64,000 bases of DNA, taken from Macrostomum hystrix (lineage: Eukaryota; Platyhelminthes; Macrostomidae). The position numbers and the translations under genes were made by a program. The stretch's first letter is position 1; each line of letters opens with the position of its first letter. Shown here piece by piece: positions 1-12,087 of the stretch. The stretch covers positions 62,001 to 126,000 of the forward strand of contig CATNEN010000034.1 of the NCBI GenBank assembly GCA_950097015.1, read 5' to 3'. Below the pieces are notes generated by a model that worked only from the letters and a program-made list of their open reading frames with translations, was not told the DNA's origin and ran no database searches.

Positions 1-100
1 CGCTGTACCTATTCTCATGCGCTGTACCTATTCTCATGCGCTGTACCTATTCTCATGCGCTGTACCTATTCTCATGCGCTGTACCTATTCTCATGCGCTG
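1..100. repeat. 19-bp minisatellite, end of an array
   Basis: About five copies of a 19-bp unit containing CTGTACCTATTCTCATG. The array is cut by the window edge, so its true length is unknown. The short reading frame through it (55-237) is not a gene. Confidence 0.9.
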
Positions 101-871
101 TGCATTGTTTTAGCGTGAAAATGAATATTTATGGTCAATTAAAGATGATTCAATTAATGAAATCAATATTTTTGTTGAAAAAATCCTATGTCTATCGTTC
201 TACGTTTAACTTCGTTCTACGAAAGCTTCGAAATTGAAATCGCGGACTGCAGGCGATTTCACGAAGGCCAAAAAAACAACGCGTCGTCTCCTAGGAGCAA
301 AAATCGGATGCGGAAAGTCGGCAGCCAAATAATGGGATCAATTGAACAACGAAAGGTAGAAGATTAGAAGGACAAAGAGTAATGGAATGGAAACCTGACT
401 CTGCCCCCCTGCTCATTAGGATAAGTACAGATCAAAATACAGCATAGTAGTCTCTATTCCATCCACTTCTGCATTCTAATTTCACCGCGTTGCCTCCTTT
501 ACAGCCCCGCTCCCCGCAGCTCCTCCTTAACTCCCCCAAGCACCCGGAATTGTCTCCAATATCCCAGGCTAAATACCCTCAGTAGACTGATCACCCTTTG
601 TTGCAGCTGGCAATCTGTTAGAAGGATGAGAAATAGGACGCGTGTGGGAACCCCACCTGCTATAGCTGCTGCTGCTGCTGCTGCTGCCGCTAATGAGGAA
701 AAGACCTGCAGCCTTTAGACTTACTAATTTACGCCTACCTTCCCTGGCATTTAAACCTCGCTTTACTCTTAATGCTTAAATCTGTTTTGTTTCTCACTAT
801 GTACTCATTCTCGCGCTGCTTTTTTCCGCCTTGACTCTATTCTCCTATTTGTGTCCTCCTTTATTAAATTA
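101..871. other. no gene recognised
   Basis: Mixed-composition DNA without a convincing exon on either strand. The only structure noticed is a short (GCT)n microsatellite at about 666-690. Confidence 0.6.
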
Positions 872-1035
872 TATTGGGACCGAGAGGTCGGAAGTTCGAG
901 TCTTAGCCCAAGGTGTGAAATCATATCACCGAGTATGAGTCATGACACTCACTTCTCCATTTCTTCAGTTCATCCAGTATGTAAAATGAGTACAAGCATC
1001 CCCTGGGGTAGAAATTAGGGTGTCCATGTACTTAA
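872..1035 (+). mobile_element. tRNA-derived SINE, family A, 5'-truncated copy
   Basis: Begins inside a tRNA-like anticodon arm, followed by a B-box-like AGTTCGAGTCT and then a body with GTAAAATGAGTAC and a GGGGTAGAAATT segment. The same order of motifs occurs inverted at 3360-3612, so the two are copies of one SINE family. The A box is missing here, which suggests 5' truncation. No target duplication was identified. Confidence 0.5.
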
Positions 1036-1910
1036 CCCTTTCTATTTATCCCAGGGTTGCAAAACGTCGCCAGTTTTGCGCCAAAAAAATTTATCCGCCG
1101 AATTAGCGATCGAACAAATATTTTTTATCATACATAAGCAACATGTTTTCAGACATTAAATGCACTTATCTACCTGTGCGAGTATTGCCGAAGTCACAAC
1201 AGAATACACAGTTGTACCCAGACAGGCAAGGTGAATGAGTGCTCAGATAACACAGGCTGTCAAGTAGACAGACAACATCCATGCCTCACTCAGAGCCCAC
1301 TACCATTTATCCTGCACCGGCGAGTCCTATCGAGCACCGCCCCCCCCTCCCCCAGCTAAGCCCTTCAGCGCCCGCCCACGCAAGAGTCTGCATCTTCCAG
1401 CAGAAGAGAGCGAAGCTAGAGTGTGCCCACCTAAACTGAGCCCGAGAGACAGAGACAGGTGGGAAGCCGCGAGAGACTAAGGGGGAAAAAGGAAAAATTG
1501 GGAAATGGATACGAGCTTGGCTGTATTATTCGCACAGCCAAAAAAGTGAGGGAATAAGAGAGAAAATAGGTGCGCTAAGACATAAAGAGTTGCATCAAAG
1601 TGTACCAATATTTTTGGCGTTGTGGTACACTACATTTTCTTTAGGGCTAGAAAAAATGTGCTTGATCTAGGTCCCAGCTTTAACTAAATTGTTTGGTAGA
1701 ATAATCACACGATTATAATTTCATAGCGGTTAGTGTGAATCTTTATGCTATTATAAGTAGTATAAGTTGCACATAAATACAAGTTATATGCAAAACGCAT
1801 GAAATACAAAGAGAGTTTGTATTTGCAAGTAATACAAAAATCTCTTGTACAGATTTCTTATCCTGGTATCCAATATTCGCCCAGGTACTGAAGCAATAGG
1901 TCATTTATAG
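1036..1910. other. no gene recognised
   Basis: No exon-like, GC-rich open stretch and no repeat array seen. Confidence 0.5.
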
Positions 1911-1940
1911 CTATATAATAATAGCTATATTATTATATAG
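1911..1940. repeat. AT-rich near-perfect palindrome
   Basis: CTATATAATAATAG is followed at once by its reverse complement with a 2-nt insertion. It could extrude as a cruciform. It abuts the 12-bp array that follows. Confidence 0.7.
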
Positions 1941-1944
1941 TTAG

Positions 1945-2080
1945 GGGACAGAAACAGCACATAGACAGCGCACAGATGGCGCACAGACAGTGCACAGACG
2001 ATGCACAGTTAGCGCACAGACGGTGCACAGATAGCACACAGATGGCACACAGATAGCGCACAGACAGCATACAGATTGTC
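1945..2080. repeat. degenerate 12-bp tandem repeat
   Basis: About eleven copies of a unit resembling GCGCACAGACAG, with much variation (TGCACAGACGAT, GCACACAGATAG). The reverse frame is open through it and gives a Cys/Leu-rich peptide with no coding signature. Confidence 0.8.
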
Positions 2081-3359
2081 CCTCCAAAATATATTCCCGC
2101 ACATGCTGTGCCACCTTCCTGACTATGGCCTGTGATACTTCTATGCATAGTTAGATATTGCAATAACAATCAAAAAAACAAAATATAATCATAACAATAA
2201 AGACAATGACCCTAGTAAGCAGAATTCAAATAAATTTAACATTTAAATTTCCTGGTAAGAATATTTACTAAATAAAAAAATGGGCTTATATCTATATAAA
2301 TAGAGTTACACTATTATGCAAGCAAATAATATATAAAATAAAGATTGAAGCTAATTCGTAGAATTACAATACATGCTAGTGTCTAGTGATGAAACTCAGT
2401 TTACATATATAACAATGACTGTTGCAAAACAAGGGACAATATCATAGATTCGATAAGCTTGAGTATGCAAGAAAAAGATAAAGCTATAGTTTTCTTAACT
2501 TATTTGTCTGTTGTCAGAATTGGAATAGGGGTGAGTCCTGATACCACAAAAGAAGAAACAATGATGGCTTTGATTATATTATTTTATATAATTGGCATGT
2601 GAATAAAAGCAGGTCTCTTAGAAGCCATGCAGAAAACAAAAGAACAACCACAAACCCAAACAAACAACGTCTACCTCCTAAGCTATAAAAAAGGAAAGTG
2701 GTTATAGCATTTAGCCCCTTACTCTCTAGTCTAGCAGGTGGCAGTCTCGGTCATTAGTCATATACATATTCATATTTTATATGCTATGCAAGCAGCAAGC
2801 CGATGAGAATATCTATAAAAAGTTCTAAATGAAGGGCTAGAATAGTTTAGGCCTATAAATATGCGTCATTTTTTATATTATTTTTATAAATAATATATCG
2901 TTCGCTCTAATCGCTCATCTCATAACATTTAGGTAAAAAACTATTTCTATGAATTACAACGCTTCAAAAATGTTTATTTCTGATAGTCAGAGTAAAACAA
3001 AAATATTATTAGACGCTAATGTAATAATTTTAAATAGCTTATTTAAAAAATCTTAGAATCCTTAAAGGTAATTTAGAAATCAGTTACAAATCATTTCAAT
3101 CTACGTCATTTTGACGCATCGATCTTTACTTCTTTAATTGTAATTTTGCCTCATCTTGTCGTGACTTGTGTTTTTGGTTGTGGAAGTTTTTGGCCATATG
3201 ATACGCTCATATCGAACATGTATCGAGCTGTATCAAATCTTGTACAACGATAGTATGGAAGGGCGTTGCAATCGCGATAGGCAAAAAATACTTTGACGGT
3301 CAACTTTGCCAGAAAAAATCCATTACGTATAGATAGCCCTTTCCGTATAGATTGCGTTG
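2081..3359. other. AT-rich intergenic DNA
   Basis: No gene, RNA gene or array recognised. Stop codons are dense in all frames. Confidence 0.55.
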
Positions 3360-3612
3360 CTAGCTCTTCCCGAAGCTTTTCATAGTGCCCTGCCATGACA
3401 TCGACTGCAATGACAATGGCATGTGGCACTCCCACCTGCTGAATCCAAATTTCTTCCCCGGCTGATGATGGTACCCATTTCACTGCCGGATGAAATGAAG
3501 CACCATATGTTAATTGCATTGCACAAGGCCATAAATTGTCTTCGTTGGGCTGAGATTCGAACTCCCAACCTCTTTGGTAGAGGTCCGACGCTCTAACCAC
3601 CGGGCTACATGA
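3360..3612 (-). mobile_element. tRNA-derived SINE, family A
   Basis: On the minus strand a tRNA-like head reads TAGCCCGGTGGTTAGAGCGT (A box), an anticodon-like arm and AGTTCGAATCT (B box). It is followed by a body with GTGAAATGGGTACC and GGGGAAGAAATTTGG. T-arm and acceptor pairing are poor and position 33 is not U, so this is not a working tRNA. The body matches the copy at 872-1035. Minus-strand open frames here are by-products of the SINE. Confidence 0.6.
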
Positions 3613-4165
3613 ACTTTTGTTGGACAGAATTATGCAAAGAAATTAAACTGCACGAATTTAAACATTTAATGTGCTAACCTTTAGTTTTATGCCTATTTAG
3701 AGAGCTTTGCTTCATTCGTTGTATTATAGCATTCAATAAGACGCAAGAAGACAATATTCACTTTTATGCAGCTATAGAAATCTAAAGAATAATTCGAATG
3801 AATATATGTTGGAGCTTGCTAGACAAGTATGTCGAGCAAGTACGAGTACTACTAGTAATGCCAGACAGTTGCTTTTTTTAATACAAAAATATGCTTTTTC
3901 AAGAATCAATTAACAAAGGCTTTCATCGATATTGATATATTGACAAGTGGGGACATATGTCACTTGAAGCTCGGACTCAAAGAAAAGCATTGTTCATCCA
4001 TACTTTTGCCATGCAGAATGTATATATTTTTATCTGGAAGAACAGTGAATTTTAATTCGATATTGCAAATTTGTATACATAGCACACTACTAAAAACAGT
4101 AAGTAGTAAAATTGCAACTAATAGTACTGGAGTTAAAGAAGCGAAAATAAAAGGGCCAGATGGTG
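3613..4165. other. 3' flank of the RCC1-repeat gene
   Basis: AT-rich DNA downstream of the minus-strand gene that ends at 4166. No clear AATAAA was found on the minus strand close to the stop, so the 3' end is undefined. Confidence 0.4.
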
Positions 4166-7100
4166 TCAGACAATGTCGCCGACCTTGCCCAGCCGTCCGG
4201 CAGAGTTCATGCGTCGAAGTGAAGCTTGATTCTGCCGCACTGGCAGCGAAATCGGCCTGCTGGCCACCGGGGCAGCAGCGGCTGCCGCGCCTTCGCTGGC
4301 AGAAGCTGGCCGCAGTCGAACCAGAGACCCCGGATCGCCGCTTTTCCCCAGCTTGATGCCGGCGCCAATCGCACTGTGGGAAAGCGTCACCCGGGACGGA
4401 GTTGGCGCCGGCAGCGACGGCTTTGCCCCGGCGTCGGGGTAGTCGACGAGTTGCTCATCGATCAGCAGCAGTCGACGGCGATGACCGACACCGACACCGC
4501 CAGTTGGTGGCCGTCTGCCGCGGTCTTGCTGAAGCTGTGGCGGCCCATAGCTGGCGGATGCCTGGAGTTTGAGGAGATGAGATTCTGGATTTGCAGACTG
4601 CAATTTTCAGACTCGTTGCTTTTTAATTCGATTGACTTAACTCAAGACTTAAAAAGTAGCGCGTGGTTGACTGGGCTCTTGCTGAACTCATGCTTCCTGT
4701 GTACTCTCTACTGTGAACAGTGGGGCAAATACATACAGTACATCTGCGTAGCAAGGCCATGTGTGTTTACGTAGGTGCTGTGACAATCACACATAGGGAG
4801 GGGCTAAATGTATTCCTTCGTGTTTGGGACTCAAGCCTAGAGATTTCGATGCCGAAGTGCACCATTTGTGGATATGTGGATATAATAACAATAATAATTG
4901 CAGAAGTGCTGCGTGCAATGCCACTTCTTGTGGTGACACAAGACCCGCAGCCAGCGAGGAGGCAATTCTGCCCATTTCGATGACTCCTGAGCACACGCAA
5001 ACAGATACCGTACGCAGGCATACGCTCACACAGGTGTGTACATCTGCCCTGAATTTCTCATCGTCAGGCAGTGTACACTTTCACTGTTTACTTGGAGCTT
5101 GGCCATCAAGGGCGTAATTGAACGACAGCCCTCAAACCGTCTCTCGGCGGCTGCGCCCCAAATGAATGTGGTCTCGCCGCGGAATTGAGCTCAGGGACCT
5201 TGGTGCGAGAGGCAGACGCGCTAACCGCATGGTGTGGATGGTGTCGACTCCCCAATCTTCAGTGCGTTTGGGAGGGCAAACCATAAGGAGGATTTCACGG
5301 AGTTTGGTGTGGGGTAGTATCTTTGAGATTGAGCACACCTTCATAAGCGCGTGGTAGGAAAATTTTGTTGTACGGCTCAATTTAAACCTGGTTTTTGCTC
5401 CTTTCTCGCCTATAGAACTCACCTGTGTCTGATAGGTGGCTGCGCCTGGCCGCCCTGACCCGGATTCGGCGAGTCGATACACCCGCACCAGTTCGCTATT
5501 CTCCACTACGGGGGAGCTCGCCGGCTGCAGAACTCGACGCGGCTGCGGCGGCGCCCTACGCTGGCAGGCATCAGGATTGAAGCCGGCATTGTCTCCGAGG
5601 ACGGCACCGACTGAAGCCCGGAAGCGGTTCAGAGACTTGGTCCGGCGCATCCGTCTGGCCTCGGCGTTCTGACTCGATGCCGGCGGCGGTGGTCGATGCT
5701 CTGGGGATTCTTCTCGGTCGCCATCGTCATTGGCAGCAACGTCTTCCAGAGCCAGTGCGTCGCAGCCGACGACCAGTCCATCTGCTCTCGGCGTTGCCAA
5801 CGGCTGCGATGGTGTCGATGGCTTCTCCGCCCGGCTGGACACGATGTCCACCCAGGCGTTGTCAGAAGCATCGCCGCCGGCGTTCTTCGTTTCAGCCGTC
5901 GCAGCCGTTGCTGGCTGGCGGTTGGAACGACCATCCGGCAGATGGCTCACATCTGCAGTTAACCAGGTTAGCATTTGAGAACAATCTGATGCTTGTTAAA
6001 CCCAGGTAGTTTGCACGCTTACCTTTCGGAGCTTTGTAGTCCACAATGGCGGCTGCGTGCCAGTTGCCACAGGCTACTGACAGGACGGCGAATGGGACCG
6101 GCACGCGGCGCGGTTCGAACACTCGCGGCGCCAAAGATTCAGAGTCGCCAACTGGCGCGGCGGTCGCTGTGGCCGGCAGCACGCCAGAGTTTCGGCCCCA
6201 CATCCACAGCTCGCCCTCGCAAGCGGTTACGGCGCTGGAGAAGTTCTCGGCCGCGTCGACGCTGGCGAGGCGGCCGTCGCCTGACACCCAGCTGAGGTCG
6301 ACTGGCGTAGGCGAGGCGGCGAAGTTGACTCGTTCTCCAAAGCCGCATTGTCCATCGAGATTGCAGCCGAGAGCGAATAGGCGAGATCCATCGACGGAGA
6401 GGAACAGTGAGTGACTGGAGCCGCCGCTGCGATATTTCGGTGAGACTACATTTCTTAGAAAAAGTTAAGAAGACAGGTTTCGCCTAAATATTTCTGCACT
6501 AATTTAGTGGCTGTGTTTAATTGGAAGCGGAGCAAAGGCTTATCTTATGATACGCTCGTATTAGTTTCATTATTAATAGCTTCATGAATTTCTGATAAGA
6601 CTTTTCAGTGAAAAAAAAGATTTCCTATTTTTCTCTTCATGCCCTTCGCAGCCTAAAAATGCATTAAGCTCCAGGAACAACAAAACAACAGAACTACCAA
6701 GGGGGGAATTCTGCCAGACATTTTTTGTTCTGCACCCGAACGGAGCAGCGCAAGCACACGACATTCAAGAACACGGGCTAACTTTTTTGTCCAGGCCAAA
6801 GGTGTGATTTTTCCCATAAGCGCAAGTGTATTTCATACACCCCCATACACGAATTAGCACTGCGCCTCAGTGCGGCCTTGCCAAGTATTCAAAGTTCATC
6901 AGCATATCACCCGAGTGTGCTTGCATCATCTCCGTCTTCGGCGGTCACCTACCTTTATCTAGACGGATTTTCTGGACCTTCAAGGGCAAAAACAGGTGGA
7001 AATATGCCACTATTGACACCCTGACGCGAATTTCTCCAATTTCACAGATCAAGCGAAAATACTAGACGCAGCTCAACCACAGGACACCATCGCTTACTCT

Positions 7101-9337
7101 ATCAACCAATCAGTCACCACCCAACGCTGTTAGCATTCAGTTGCTGCCAAAAATATTCAGGAAATCCTCCCTTGGTATAAAAACGGGTGGCAAAAGGGCT
7201 TGATAATCCTACTGTTAATATAGGCATACTAGTAAAGAAAATGCTATGAAGATACACTTTTTAGGAAACAAGTTTTGTAAAATTCGTTGAAGGAACATAT
7301 TAAGTAAGTCATATCAAAAGAAGAGCTTCCTAAACTCAAAACCAACCTCATAATAAACTTTTCTATAGGTGTAGTTTCCCGTCCTACTCCGAGAGTTCCT
7401 TAACAGGCGCATGGGTGAAATGAGCACGGGCAGACAATATGGATCAAGGCAACCACTGAGATGCGAAATCTACATTTAATTATTGGAAGCATCGCTAATT
7501 ACCAAGCACTCGCAATAGGCGTCTGCTCAGCTTCGGCAGTCGAAGTTGACTCCGTCAGAAAGTTGAGCAGCTTCGGCTTGAACAAGTGATCGCTGCGGCT
7601 GCCGCACGCCCGGCAGTAGCCCCACACGTAGCAGCGGCCGGTGTCTGGAATTGGGAAATCTGATTTGCTGATACTCAAAGAATAAAAAATCTGGATTAAA
7701 TGACTTCACCCACCGTCAATGGCGAGGCTGTGATTCTGGCCGGCGCTGATCCTTGCCACCGGGCTGCGGAATGCGCCCTCAATTGGTGCCGGCTTCTCAA
7801 GTACATCAGTCTTGACACCTTCAGGCATGGGGACCCCAAGCTGGCCATAGACATTGCGCCTATTTGTTAATAAAAAATTGAAGTTTATTGCGAAAATTTT
7901 GCGATTTTTCTGGTTTAGTCCGAATCAGTGATCCAGATTCTTGACTAGCTTGCTCTCACCTCCAGGTTATGAATGGACTGTCACCTCCAGGTTATCTATG
8001 GACTGTCGCCTCCAGGTTATCTATGGACTGTCGCCTCCAGGTTTTCTATGGACTGTCGCCTCCAGGTTATCTATGGACTGTCGCCTCCAGGTTATCTATG
8101 GACTGTCACCTCCAGGTTATCTATGGACTGTCACCTCCAGGTTATCTATGGACTGTCGCCTCCAGGTTATCTATGGACTGTCACCTCCAGGTTATCTATG
8201 GACTGTCGCCTCCAGGTTATCTATGGACTGTCGCCTCCAGGTTATCTATGGACTGTCGCCTCCAGGTTATCTATGGACTGTCACCTCCAGGTTATCTATG
8301 GACTGTCACCTCCAGGTTATCTATGGACTGTCACCTCCAGGTTATCTATGGACTGTCACCTCCAGGTTATCTATGGACTGTCACCTCCAGGTTATCTATG
8401 GACTGTAGATAACAGAAGATTAGATAATGGAGCAGAAAACTGAGTTAAATTTGCACACTAGATAGACTTAAACAAACGCACCCGACTGATACGACTTCGC
8501 CAGAGCTGCACAGCAATAGCGAATGGTACTGACCACAGGCCACTTGCTTCACTTTGTCTGGCAGCGCCAAGGAAACCGGGATCAGCTGTCAAGTATTAAA
8601 TGAGAATTACAATATTAATTGACCGAGTTAGAAACCGTGTTAAGTATAAAAGGAGACATTTGGAGTCTCAGAACCGAAGATACTACCGTTAGTAGAGCAA
8701 GATGCGCGCTAGACCTACCCTATCTTGCCGCTGCATTTCCTCCAGCGCGTCAACTGACAGCTGGGCGTAGAAATTGCAGCCGCAGCCTCGCACGGTGCCA
8801 TCGCGTAGGAGGAACAGACTGTGCTTGTCCCCAGCTGAAACCTGGACAATCTCGGCGTCGATAGATGCTCGAGTGGGCGTCAAACAGTGCCGTTGATGCG
8901 AGCAACCAAGCCTTATCAAAAACAGTTGCACAGAACAGTGTTAAATAATGTCTAGCTCGTAGTCTGGCTATGTTGATAATTTAGGACTGGAAAATAAAAA
9001 CTATGCTTACTGGCCATTTTGGTTGTTTCCCCAGCCAAGAACTGTGCCATCACCTAAAATAGAGAATTGGAGTTGAATTATGTAAACAGATAATGTAATA
9101 AGAAGCAAAATTTACACAGTGACTATTACCTTTTAATGCAAAGGTATAAAATGCTCCACAAAACACTGCTGATACGTTTACAGAAGGATTCTTCAGGAAA
9201 CCATCAACCGCGCAGATGTTATCATCTATAATGTGGCCATGCTGTCCAAATGCACCACTGCCCCAGCAAAATACCCTCGCTTCAGGAACAGGAGCGTCAT
9301 GCGCACCTTCCGTGTGAGTCGAGTGGCTAAATTTCAT
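4166..9337 (-). CDS. seven-bladed RCC1-repeat protein with a long disordered C-terminal tail
   Basis: Exons (minus): 9337-9130, 9053-9011, 8911-8719, 8585-8482, 7859-7714, 7644-7503, 6426-6023, 5952-5423, 4561-4166. All junctions are GT-AG and phases add to 722 codons (721 aa). Residues about 15-415 form seven RCC1 repeats, with blade starts such as VFCWGSGAFGQHG, VLGWGNNQNGQLG and ELWMWGRNS, and the paired motifs VSAGDKHSLFL, VACGQYHSLLL and SACGGSSHSLFL. Such propellers are known from RCC1, RPGR, HERC and NEK8/9. Residues after about 416 are Ser/Pro/Ala/Arg-rich and low-complexity, and the protein ends KVGDIV. No kinase, BTB, FYVE or HECT domain is present, so the partner or GEF role cannot be assigned. 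The ATG at 9337 sits just before blade 1, 3 nt after an acceptor-like CACAAG. Introns hold a TIR element, a SINE and a 25-bp array. Confidence 0.8.
4930..5250 (-). mobile_element. tRNA-derived SINE, family S, near full length, in an intron
   Basis: Lies in the last intron of the RCC1-repeat gene, same strand. The head resembles a tRNA (GCGGTTAGCGCGTCTGCC, then a GAGCTCAATTCCGC B box). The body carries GTACACTGCCTGACGATGAG and ends near GCTGGCTGCGGGTC. It matches 13988-14302 and 40987-41278 across about 300 bp. Confidence 0.7.
6689..7214. mobile_element. non-autonomous TIR element, family B, copy 1
   Basis: About 526 bp in intron 6 of the RCC1-repeat gene. The left end carries CAGAACTACCAAG and the right end CTTGATAATCCTACTG, roughly inverted, followed by TTAA at 7215-7218. 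Internal sequence matches, inverted, the element at 14857-15399. No transposase reading frame is present. Confidence 0.65.
7960..8405. repeat. 25-bp minisatellite in an RCC1-gene intron
   Basis: About 18 copies of a 25-bp unit containing CCTCCAGGTTATCTATGG, differing mainly at a G/A (TGTCGCC or TGTCACC). It lies in the intron between exons 8482-8585 and 7714-7859 and starts about 75 nt after the donor. Because 25 is not a multiple of 3 and the unit has no stop in any phase on the plus strand, all three frames look open. These are not genes. Confidence 0.95.
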
Positions 9338-10847
9338 AAACTTGTGAAAATTCAAAGAGACACTTATGTGCCTCAACTATCATGACAATCGATTTCTATA
9401 AAGAATAGAAATTTATGGGAGTAAAAGCTTAACTGCGATTATTTATGACTACCAGTTGATAATAATGATTCGGCTTCCTGACTTAGATTAAAAAAGATCG
9501 CTAAAATTATTATTTAAAAACATATAAAGCATGAACTATGCATGTAATAAATAATTTTGTTTGTTTTGTAGAAGATCACTCTTAATACCTTAGAGATGCT
9601 ATATTATCTATGGAAACAATCACGAGAAAAAATACTTTAAAGCTGAGTTTCTTTATTTGGCTTGGTACCACAAAAAGCTAATAAGAGTCATGAAATCAAA
9701 AAACGAATGTACATGGCAACCGTTAAAACAATTAATTACAAAAATATTTATTGAATAAGAAAAGCCTTAGACGAACTGAATCTCTAAAAAGGTATATTTG
9801 AGAATGTGAAAGTAAAAAAGAAAGTTCCTATGCCTACCTCATATTCACGAAGAGATATCGACAACTTGGGTTAAGCTAGAAAAAATAAAGAAATAGTAAA
9901 AAGCAGTTATTATCCTTAAAATCATTTGCGAGGTACTAGAAGCATATTAATTTGCAGCTCTAAATGCTTGTGGTACTGCATGAAAGAAAAGCAAGTACTG
10001 TGCATTTATAAACCCACATGGCAGCCTATCATTCCAATATTATTCTTTTTTGTACTTGCAATTTTTAACGAATTTTTTTCTACGAAAGCTTCAGAATTAT
10101 CGCTCAGCCACCGGTCGTTAGATAAAATTTTAATTGGTCTACGATTACATGTATATACTTTTCCTTTACCCGTACCTTCGCTTTCGTATTACTTACTGAT
10201 GTGATTATTCAAATTATTAAATAAGTCGAGTTACACTGGCTAATTACATTAATGCCTTAGTACTAACAATTACGCCCACGAATGGCACAATGAGCGTTAT
10301 ATGTATAATATATATGATGTGATACGATGATACCTTATGATGAAGGATATAATATATATATAAGGTATAGCTATTGCTATACAATAGCTATTGCTATAGT
10401 TATTGCTCCTAAGTAGTATTTACTATGTGCTTTTAAATGTCTAAAATTTGGACTACATTGGCTGTCTCTCACACTCAAAGTCATGATAAAGCATCATTGA
10501 TTTATTTTCTTAAATGAAAAAATAGTAGCAGCCCTGCTATAAAATTATTATTACTAACAGAACTGAGTCAAGTAGGCCTATAGTATTGGTTTTCTACTCT
10601 GAATTAGCCTATTGTATATTTTTGCACCTTTGGAGTTTGGGCACCCTACTACAGCATGCTAGCTTACCACCTGACTGTCAAAATATATATTGACACTTCC
10701 AAGATCAAAACAACCCAGAGGCCTACAAATACTATTGAAGGTATATGGGTGGTGGGCCCTCTGTAAGGCCAAATTTCCTACCATGCATGGAGCCAGTGAT
10801 CTATTTGAGACTTACCCCTAGAACTACATGTAACACTATCTTCCCAT
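9338..10847. other. AT-rich intergenic DNA
   Basis: Upstream of the RCC1-repeat gene. No gene seen. An AT-rich cluster of short inverted motifs (CTATTGCTATACAATAG and neighbours) lies near 10300-10410. Confidence 0.5.
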
Positions 10848-11100
10848 CATACATGCGCAATACCCAGCCGGGTGAAACGAGGGCCAAGCAAGGTAAGTAG
10901 CAAAAACCAATCAACCAAGCGCAAAAAAATCTAAGGGGGGACCAAGGGACAAAAAAGGAAGGCGTGAAGAAAAGGAAAAAAGGGGAGAGAAAAAGAGAGC
11001 AAATATGAGCAAACTAAGTTGTAAATTAATCAATGAAACAAACTAAGTTGTAAATAGAGCAAAAACGGCCGGCTAAGATTTGGGAGGTTGCGCATGTATG
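10848..11100 (+). mobile_element. hAT-like MITE, copy 1
   Basis: 253 bp with terminal inverted repeats CATACATGCGCAA and TTGCGCATGTATG, flanked on both sides by the perfect 8-bp duplication CTTCCCAT (10840-10847 and 11101-11108). The length, 8-bp duplication and CA-start ends fit a non-autonomous hAT-superfamily element. The interior is purine-rich and non-coding. Confidence 0.88.
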
Positions 11101-11108
11101 CTTCCCAT

Positions 11109-11791
11109 CCATCAGTTTGGCAATGTCTTATGCTTGACTACACAATAGGCCCTATTACCCCCTGTGACTCTTTTTGACTTACTTGGCTTGATGTTTGGGC
11201 ATAACTGTGGTTTCTCTCTCTAAATTATTTTAAAATATTTTTGCCTAGGTGATTAGCCTGGTTGAGAGAGGCAAAAAGTGCTGCTTAAGGCTTCGGCCGA
11301 AATCATTATATGCTGGTTGTAAAAAAATAACAACATTATCTAAATCGTCATATTGTCCACATTGGACAATTTGACATACACGAGATCGTCATTTTGTTAT
11401 TTTATTGGCTCCACAAACAGCTTTGTTGAAAGCATAAGCAAAGTGAAGCCTACTTTTTTGGCCTTGTCTCACTTGGCTCTATAAAAATAATGTCATTTGA
11501 GCCACTCAAAGTACATTGCACATTACATAACATGTGCACTGAATTTCGTTCAGCATGTAGCTATGTACATGTGAATTAAACATGCCCTTCTATTGTATTG
11601 TCATTCTATAGCAATGCCAATTATTTGCATGATGTACATATGCACAAGTACACTGATACCACAGATGTTGTGCACACTGTGAATTTTATAAACAGACACT
11701 CAGCTCTTAGAGCCAAGTCATTGTTTGACTTGAATTGAAACAGGAGCATGAGATCTGCAAATACTTGACTATAGGCCTACAAATAGTCAAG
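11109..11791. other. spacer between two inverted MITEs
   Basis: No gene or repeat recognised. It separates two copies of the same MITE in opposite orientation. Confidence 0.5.
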
Positions 11792-11799
11792 ATTGTCAT

Positions 11800-12079
11800 C
11801 ATACATGTGCAACCTCCCAAATCTTAGCCAGCTGTGCGACTTAGTTTTTGCTCTATTTACAACTTAGTTTGTTTCATTGATTAATTTACAACTTAGTTTG
11901 CTCTTATTTGCTCTCTTTTTCTCTCCCCTTTTTCCTTTTCTTCACGCCTTCCTTTTTTGTCCCTTGGTCCCCCTTTTGATTTTTTTGCGCTTGGTCAATT
12001 GGTTTTTGCGACTTACCTTGCTTGGCCCTTGTTTCACCTGGCCGGTTTGGCCAGGTCGGCCGGGTGTTGCACATGTATG
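11800..12079 (-). mobile_element. hAT-like MITE, copy 2
   Basis: 280 bp with ends CATACATGTGCAAC and GTTGCACATGTATG and the perfect 8-bp duplication ATTGTCAT at 11792-11799 and 12080-12087. It is inverted relative to copy 1 and shares the pyrimidine-rich TTTTTGTCCCTTGGTCCCCC core. The short open frame across it is not a gene. Confidence 0.88.
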
Positions 12080-12087
12080 ATTGTCAT

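Noticed and set aside
3151-3600. 149-codon minus-strand frame
   Set aside because: Starts inside the SINE head. The peptide is a translation of SINE plus AT-rich flank with no domain.
3538-3612. Functional tRNA gene on the minus strand (CCA-anticodon-like)
   Set aside because: Acceptor stem and T-stem do not pair, position 33 is A, and the sequence continues into a SINE body also found at 872-1035.
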